Positions 60,129-64,000 of a DNA stretch of 64,000 nt are shown here, one piece after another. The DNA comes from Acidovorax sp. RAC01. Lineage in GTDB: Bacteria; Pseudomonadota; Gammaproteobacteria; Burkholderiales; Burkholderiaceae_C. How positions within the stretch are numbered: the first letter of the stretch is position 1; each line of letters opens with the position of its first letter. A program made the position numbers and the translations under genes. The stretch lies in contig NZ_CP016447.1 of the NCBI RefSeq assembly GCF_001714725.1, positions 3,219,501 to 3,283,500 of the forward strand. Reading direction: 5' to 3'. The notes beneath the pieces are model-generated. The model was not told where the DNA came from and did not search any database. It was given only the letters and a program-made list of their open reading frames with translations.

Positions 60129-60161
60129 GTAAAGCCTGCGTAAAGCCCACGTAAAGCCTGC
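60129..60161 (+). repeat. Three tandem 11-bp direct repeats, possible response-regulator site
   Basis: GTAAAGCCTGC, GTAAAGCCCAC and GTAAAGCCTGC stand head to tail, in phase with the DNA helix (one per turn). Read on the minus strand this is CTTTAC with 5 nt between copies. It lies about 95-127 nt before the RND adaptor gene. Confidence 0.7.
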
Positions 60162-60214
60162 TCTGGCGCCTTGGGGTCAAGGCTGGGCTGTCAGCGCAGC
60201 ACGACACGCGCTGA

Positions 60215-60220
60215 TACATT
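60215..60220 (+). promoter_or_regulatory. Possible extended -10 of the RND operon
   Basis: TGATACATT fits an extended -10 with two mismatches, 35 nt before the adaptor ATG and about 50 nt after the 11-bp repeats. Confidence 0.3.
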
Positions 60221-60255
60221 GTCTGGCTGCGTTTCTTCATCCGGCTGGTTCATAC

Positions 60256-61692
60256 ATGGCGTCAAAGCACAGATACATCGTTCTCGCGGTCCTTGGCATT
60301 GCTGCTGCATCGGGCGCTGCCTGGTGGTTGCAGCGGCCGGCCCAGGCGCCACGCGCCGAACCCGCGGCAGCCGCGGGGGCCACCAGCCCTGCGGGTGGCA
60401 GCAACAGTGGCGGTGCGGCCGGTGCCAGCCGTGGTGGCCAGCCCGGCGGGCCCGCGCGGCCGGTGGCCGTGGAGACCGTGCCGGTCCGCCAGATGGCCCT
60501 GCGCGACGATGCCGAGGCCGTGGGCAGCCTGAAGTCGCGCCAGAGCGTGGTGCTGCGCCCCGAAGTCAGCGGGCGCATCACCCAGCTGAACTTCCGCGAT
60601 GGTGAGCGGGTGCGCAAAGGCCAGCTGCTCGTGCAGTTTGACGACCAGTTGCAGCGCGCGCAGATCCAGCAAAGCAAGGCCGAAATGTCGATTGCCCAGG
60701 CCAATCACAAGCGCAACCAGGAGCTCGTGGCGCAAGGCTTCATCAGCCAGCGCTCGGTCGATGAAAGCGCCGCCAACCTCGAGGTCGCACAGGCCAAGCT
60801 CGCCCTGGCCCAAGCCACTGCCGCGCGCCTGAAGATCGTGGCGCCCTTCGATGGCGTGGCGGGCATCCGCGGCGCAAATGTGGGCGACTACCTCAAGGAC
60901 GGTGCCGACATCGTCAACGTGGAAGACCTGGACACCCTGTACGTGGATTTCCGCCTGCCCGAGCGCCTGCAGGCCAAGGTGCGACGGGGCCAGACGGCGC
61001 AGGTGTCGTTCGACGCCTTGCCAGGCGTCATCTACCCGGCGCTGGTGCAGGCCATCAACCCGCAGATCGACGCCGATGGCCGCTCGATTGCGGTGCGCGG
61101 GTGCATCGACAACCGTCGGCTGCAACTGCGCCCCGGCATGTTTGCGCGGGTGACGGCCGTGTTTGCCGAGCGCGACGCCGCGCTGGTGATCCCGGAAGAG
61201 GCCGTGGTGCCCGACGGCGTGAGCCCGTACGTGTTCAGGATTGTTGAGGGCAAGGAGCCCGGCACCCGCGTCGCCCGCCGCACACCCGTCACCCTGGGCG
61301 CACGCGTGCCCGGCCTGGTCGAGGTGGTGAGCGGGCTGGCGGTGGGCGACACGGTGGTCTCGGCCGGGCAGCAGCGCCTGCAGCGCGACGGAACCCAGGT
61401 GCGGGTGGTGGACCTTGCAGCGGGCGCCAGCCCGGCAGGAGCCGCGCAGCGCGGCGCGGCCAAAGGCCCGGCTGCGGCGGCTTCTGGCACACCGGTACCT
61501 GCTGACAAGGCGTCGGCCGAACGCGGTGCACCGGTTGCGCCTGCAGACGTGGCGGCCCCGGCCCCAGCGCGCGCCGATGCGCCCGGTAACTCCCCTGCGG
61601 CTGGCGCTCGCAATGGCAGCAAGTCGCCCACGCTGGTGGCGGCACTGCCTGGGGCCAGCCCCTGCCAGCCGGGCCCCGCAGCCCCGCGTTGA
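60256..61692 (+). CDS. RND efflux periplasmic adaptor (membrane fusion protein)
   Basis: A 478-aa adaptor that joins an RND pump to an outer-membrane channel. It has an uncleaved or weakly cleaved N-terminal hydrophobic segment (VLAVLGIAAASGAAWWL), the HlyD-type lipoyl halves (SVVLRPEVSGRITQLNF and VAPFDGVAGIR), a helical hairpin and a beta barrel. An extra 95-residue Ala/Pro/Gly-rich C-terminal tail (after residue about 385) is unusual for the family. It precedes the permease by 95 nt. Confidence 0.88.
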   Translation: MASKHRYIVLAVLGIAAASGAAWWLQRPAQAPRAEPAAAAGATSPAGGSNSGGAAGASRGGQPGGPARPVAVETVPVRQMALRDDAEAVGSLKSRQSVVLRPEVSGRITQLNFRDGERVRKGQLLVQFDDQLQRAQIQQSKAEMSIAQANHKRNQELVAQGFISQRSVDESAANLEVAQAKLALAQATAARLKIVAPFDGVAGIRGANVGDYLKDGADIVNVEDLDTLYVDFRLPERLQAKVRRGQTAQVSFDALPGVIYPALVQAINPQIDADGRSIAVRGCIDNRRLQLRPGMFARVTAVFAERDAALVIPEEAVVPDGVSPYVFRIVEGKEPGTRVARRTPVTLGARVPGLVEVVSGLAVGDTVVSAGQQRLQRDGTQVRVVDLAAGASPAGAAQRGAAKGPAAAASGTPVPADKASAERGAPVAPADVAAPAPARADAPGNSPAAGARNGSKSPTLVAALPGASPCQPGPAAPR

Positions 61693-61787
61693 TGCCACGA
61701 CGACCATGCCGCGCGCCCAGGCCCTGACTGGCACAGCCAGCCCCTGGCTATCCCGAAACCGACCCGCACCACGACGCACCACCCGCC

Positions 61788-64000
61788 ATGCAACTCGCTG
61801 AAATCTCCATCCGCCGGCCGGTGTTTGCCACCGTGCTGTCGCTGCTGGTTTTGCTGATCGGCGCGGTCAGCTTCACGCAGCTGTCGGTGCGCGAATACCC
61901 CAAGATCGACGAGCCCGTGGTCACCGTCACCGTGCGCTACGCCGGTGCATCGGCCGAGGTGATCGAGTCGCAGGTGACCAAGCCGCTCGAAGACTCGATT
62001 GCCGGCATCGATGCGGTGGATGTGATCACCTCCATCAGCCGCGCCGAGCAAAGCCAGATCAGCGTGCGCTTCCGTCTGGAAAAGGACGCAGACAACGCCG
62101 CCGCCGAGGTGCGCGACCGCACGGCCCGCGTGCGCAACCGCCTGCCCAATGCCGTCGATGAACCCGTGATCGCCAAGGTGGAGGCCGATGCCTCGCCCGT
62201 CATGTGGCTGGCCTTCAGCAGCGAGACCCGCAGCCCGCTGGAGATCAACGACCTGGTCAACCGCATCGTCAAGCCACGCCTGCAAACCGTGACCGGTGTG
62301 GCCGATGTACCCATCTACGGCGAACGCAAGTACGCCATGCGCGTGTGGCTGGACCCTGAGCGACTGGCCGGCTACCGCCTGACCACGCAGGATGTGGAAG
62401 ACGCCATCCGCCGCAACAACCTGGAGCTGCCCGCGGGCCGCATCGAATCGCAGCAGCGCGAATTTAGCGTGACCTCGCAGACCGACCTGGCCACGGCCAG
62501 CCAGTTCGCCAACGTGGTGATCCGCACCGTCAACGGTTTTCCGGTGCGCATTCGCGACGTGGCGCGCGTGGAAGAGGGCGCCGCCAGCGACCGCAGCCGC
62601 GTGCGCCTGAACGGGCGCGAGGCCATTTCGGTGGGCGTGATCCGCCAGGCCACCGCCAACCCGCTGGAGCTGTCCAAGGGCGTGCGCGCCATGCTGCCCA
62701 CGCTCAAGGCAGACCTGCCGGCCGACATCGGCATCGACATCGCCAACGACAACTCGCTGTTTATCGACCGGTCCATCAAGAGCGTGTACACCACCATTGC
62801 TGAAGCCGTGGTGCTGGTGGCGCTGGTGATCTTTGTCTTTTTGCGCACCTTCCGTGCGTCCATCATTCCCATCATCACCATCCCGGTGAGCCTGGTGGGC
62901 AGCTTCGCGCTGATGTCGCTGGCCGGGTTCTCGATCAACACGCTCACGCTGCTGGCGCTGGTGCTGGCCATCGGCCTTGTGGTGGACGATGCCATCGTGA
63001 TGCTGGAGAACATCTACCGCCATATTGAAGAGGGGCTCGACCCCTTCTCCGCCGCCATCAAGGGCGCGCGCGAGATCGGCTTTGCCATCGTGGCCATGAC
63101 ACTCACGCTGGTGGCGGTGTACGCACCGCTGGCCTTTACGCCAGGCCGCACCGGGCGGCTGTTTGTGGAGTTCGCGCTGGCCCTCGCCGGCGCGGTGGTG
63201 GTGTCGGGCTTCGTGGCGCTCACGCTTTCGCCCATGATGTGTTCGCTGCTGCTCAAGCACAACCCCAAGCCCAACTGGTTTGACCGTTCGATGGAGCGCT
63301 GGCTGACCGCGTTGTCAGATGGCTATGGCCGGCTGCTGCGCTGGGTGGTGACGGCGCGCTGGGGGGCTGGAAAAGAGGGCAAAGCGGGCGGCGGTGGAGG
63401 CCTGCGCGGCGCGGTGTTTCAGGCGCGCTGGCTGGTGGTGGCCGTGATGGTGGCCAGCGGCGCGGCCCTGGTGGTGGTGTACCCCAGCATGCGCCAGGAG
63501 CTCTCGCCCATCGAAGACCGGGGCACCATCCTGGCCAACGTCACTGCGCCCGACGGAGCCACGCTGGACTACACCAACCGCTACGCGCTGGAGCTGGAAA
63601 AGATCGGCAAGGCCTACCCCGAGTTTGATCGCGTGTTCGCCAACATCGGCAACCCCACGGTGGCGCAGGGCAGTGTCATCTACCGCACGGTGGACTGGGA
63701 AGACCGCACGCGCACCACGCTGGACCTGGCCCGCGAACTGCAGCCCAAGGTGGCCGGGTTGCCCGGCGTCAGCGCGTTCCTGATCACGCCACCCTCTCTG
63801 GGGCAGGGCTTTCGGTCGCGCCCGCTCACCTACGTCATCCAGACCTCGGACAGCTACGAGAACCTGAGCAAGGTGGTGCAGGCCTTCATGGCCGAGATGG
63901 CGCAGAACCCCGGCATCGTGGGGCCCGACGTGGACCTGCGCCTGAACAAGCCCGAGCTGCGCATCGAGGTCAACCGCGAACGCGCGGCCGACCTGGGCGT
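61788..64000 (+). CDS. RND family multidrug efflux permease, partial (3' end outside window)
   Basis: An AcrB/MexB-type proton-driven exporter. The N-terminus MQLAEISIRRPVFATVLSL is typical of the MdtB/MexF-like group. The frame is open to the right edge (737 codons of about 1030). The proton-relay aspartates lie in AIGLVVDDAIVMLENI near residue 400. A Gly-rich insertion (KEGKAGGGGGLRG, around residue 528-540) sits between TM6 and TM7. No outer-membrane factor is visible in the window. Confidence 0.93.
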   Translation, partial: MQLAEISIRRPVFATVLSLLVLLIGAVSFTQLSVREYPKIDEPVVTVTVRYAGASAEVIESQVTKPLEDSIAGIDAVDVITSISRAEQSQISVRFRLEKDADNAAAEVRDRTARVRNRLPNAVDEPVIAKVEADASPVMWLAFSSETRSPLEINDLVNRIVKPRLQTVTGVADVPIYGERKYAMRVWLDPERLAGYRLTTQDVEDAIRRNNLELPAGRIESQQREFSVTSQTDLATASQFANVVIRTVNGFPVRIRDVARVEEGAASDRSRVRLNGREAISVGVIRQATANPLELSKGVRAMLPTLKADLPADIGIDIANDNSLFIDRSIKSVYTTIAEAVVLVALVIFVFLRTFRASIIPIITIPVSLVGSFALMSLAGFSINTLTLLALVLAIGLVVDDAIVMLENIYRHIEEGLDPFSAAIKGAREIGFAIVAMTLTLVAVYAPLAFTPGRTGRLFVEFALALAGAVVVSGFVALTLSPMMCSLLLKHNPKPNWFDRSMERWLTALSDGYGRLLRWVVTARWGAGKEGKAGGGGGLRGAVFQARWLVVAVMVASGAALVVVYPSMRQELSPIEDRGTILANVTAPDGATLDYTNRYALELEKIGKAYPEFDRVFANIGNPTVAQGSVIYRTVDWEDRTRTTLDLARELQPKVAGLPGVSAFLITPPSLGQGFRSRPLTYVIQTSDSYENLSKVVQAFMAEMAQNPGIVGPDVDLRLNKPELRIEVNRERAADLG

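Noticed and set aside
61032..63260. 742-codon open frame antisense to the RND genes
   Set aside because: It crosses both genes and their gap and has low-complexity composition.

Overview
The window is chromosomal DNA from a GC-rich betaproteobacterium, most likely a member of the Comamonadaceae (Acidovorax, Diaphorobacter or Alicycliphilus type). The placement rests on gene order (cdsA-dxr-rseP-bamA-skp-lpxD-fabZ-lpxA-lpxB-rnhB, then carA-x-carB-greA and yhbY/rlmE-ftsH-folP-glmM), on a betaproteobacterial 4.5S RNA next to dnaX, and on short AT-rich repeats familiar to me from this family. It is almost all core genome. I see no prophage, IS element, CRISPR array, tRNA or rRNA.

Layout: 0-10.8 kb is the isoprenoid and outer-membrane block: phospholipid precursor (cdsA, cut by the left edge), dxr, site-2 protease rseP, BamA, Skp and lipid A genes, ending in rnhB and a 23S-type RNA methyltransferase. 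11-19 kb holds carA, an unknown 134-aa gene, carB, greA, a DUF4149 membrane protein, a glycosyltransferase, yhbY and rlmE. 19.4-23.8 kb is ftsH-folP-glmM.

24-37 kb is a compact phosphate-starvation region: an OlsB-type ornithine-lipid acyltransferase, ppk-sixA, a putative ribbon-helix-helix regulator, ppx, and pstSCAB-phoU-phoBR. Clear PhoB boxes (7-4-7 layout) precede ppk and pstS, each 10 nt upstream of a -10-like hexamer. A weaker set precedes olsB.

36.8-40 kb carries a MATE exporter and an ArnT-like membrane glycosyltransferase. 40-42.5 kb has rpmE2, rho and trxA. 42.5-48.9 kb is an AddB/AddA-like nuclease-helicase pair. 49-54 kb has a BaiN-like flavoprotein, the SRP RNA (ffs), dnaX, ybaB and recR. 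54-64 kb has MAPEG, a SsuA/NMT1-like binding protein, a DUF3096 mini-protein, mltD, gloB, a methyltransferase, rnhA and an RND efflux adaptor plus permease, the latter cut by the right edge.

The most interesting non-gene signals are: (1) seven copies of a roughly 45-70 bp AT-rich palindromic element, six of them inside essential or core ORFs and always in an orientation-specific open frame; (2) an A9 slippery run in dnaX that would give a truncated gamma-like subunit; (3) an interrupted palindrome over the promoter of the RHH-like gene; (4) an inverted pair of about 125-bp interspersed repeats; (5) two heptanucleotide arrays whose units differ only by two A-to-G changes; and (6) three 11-bp direct repeats before the RND operon. 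All functional statements are from sequence reading alone.
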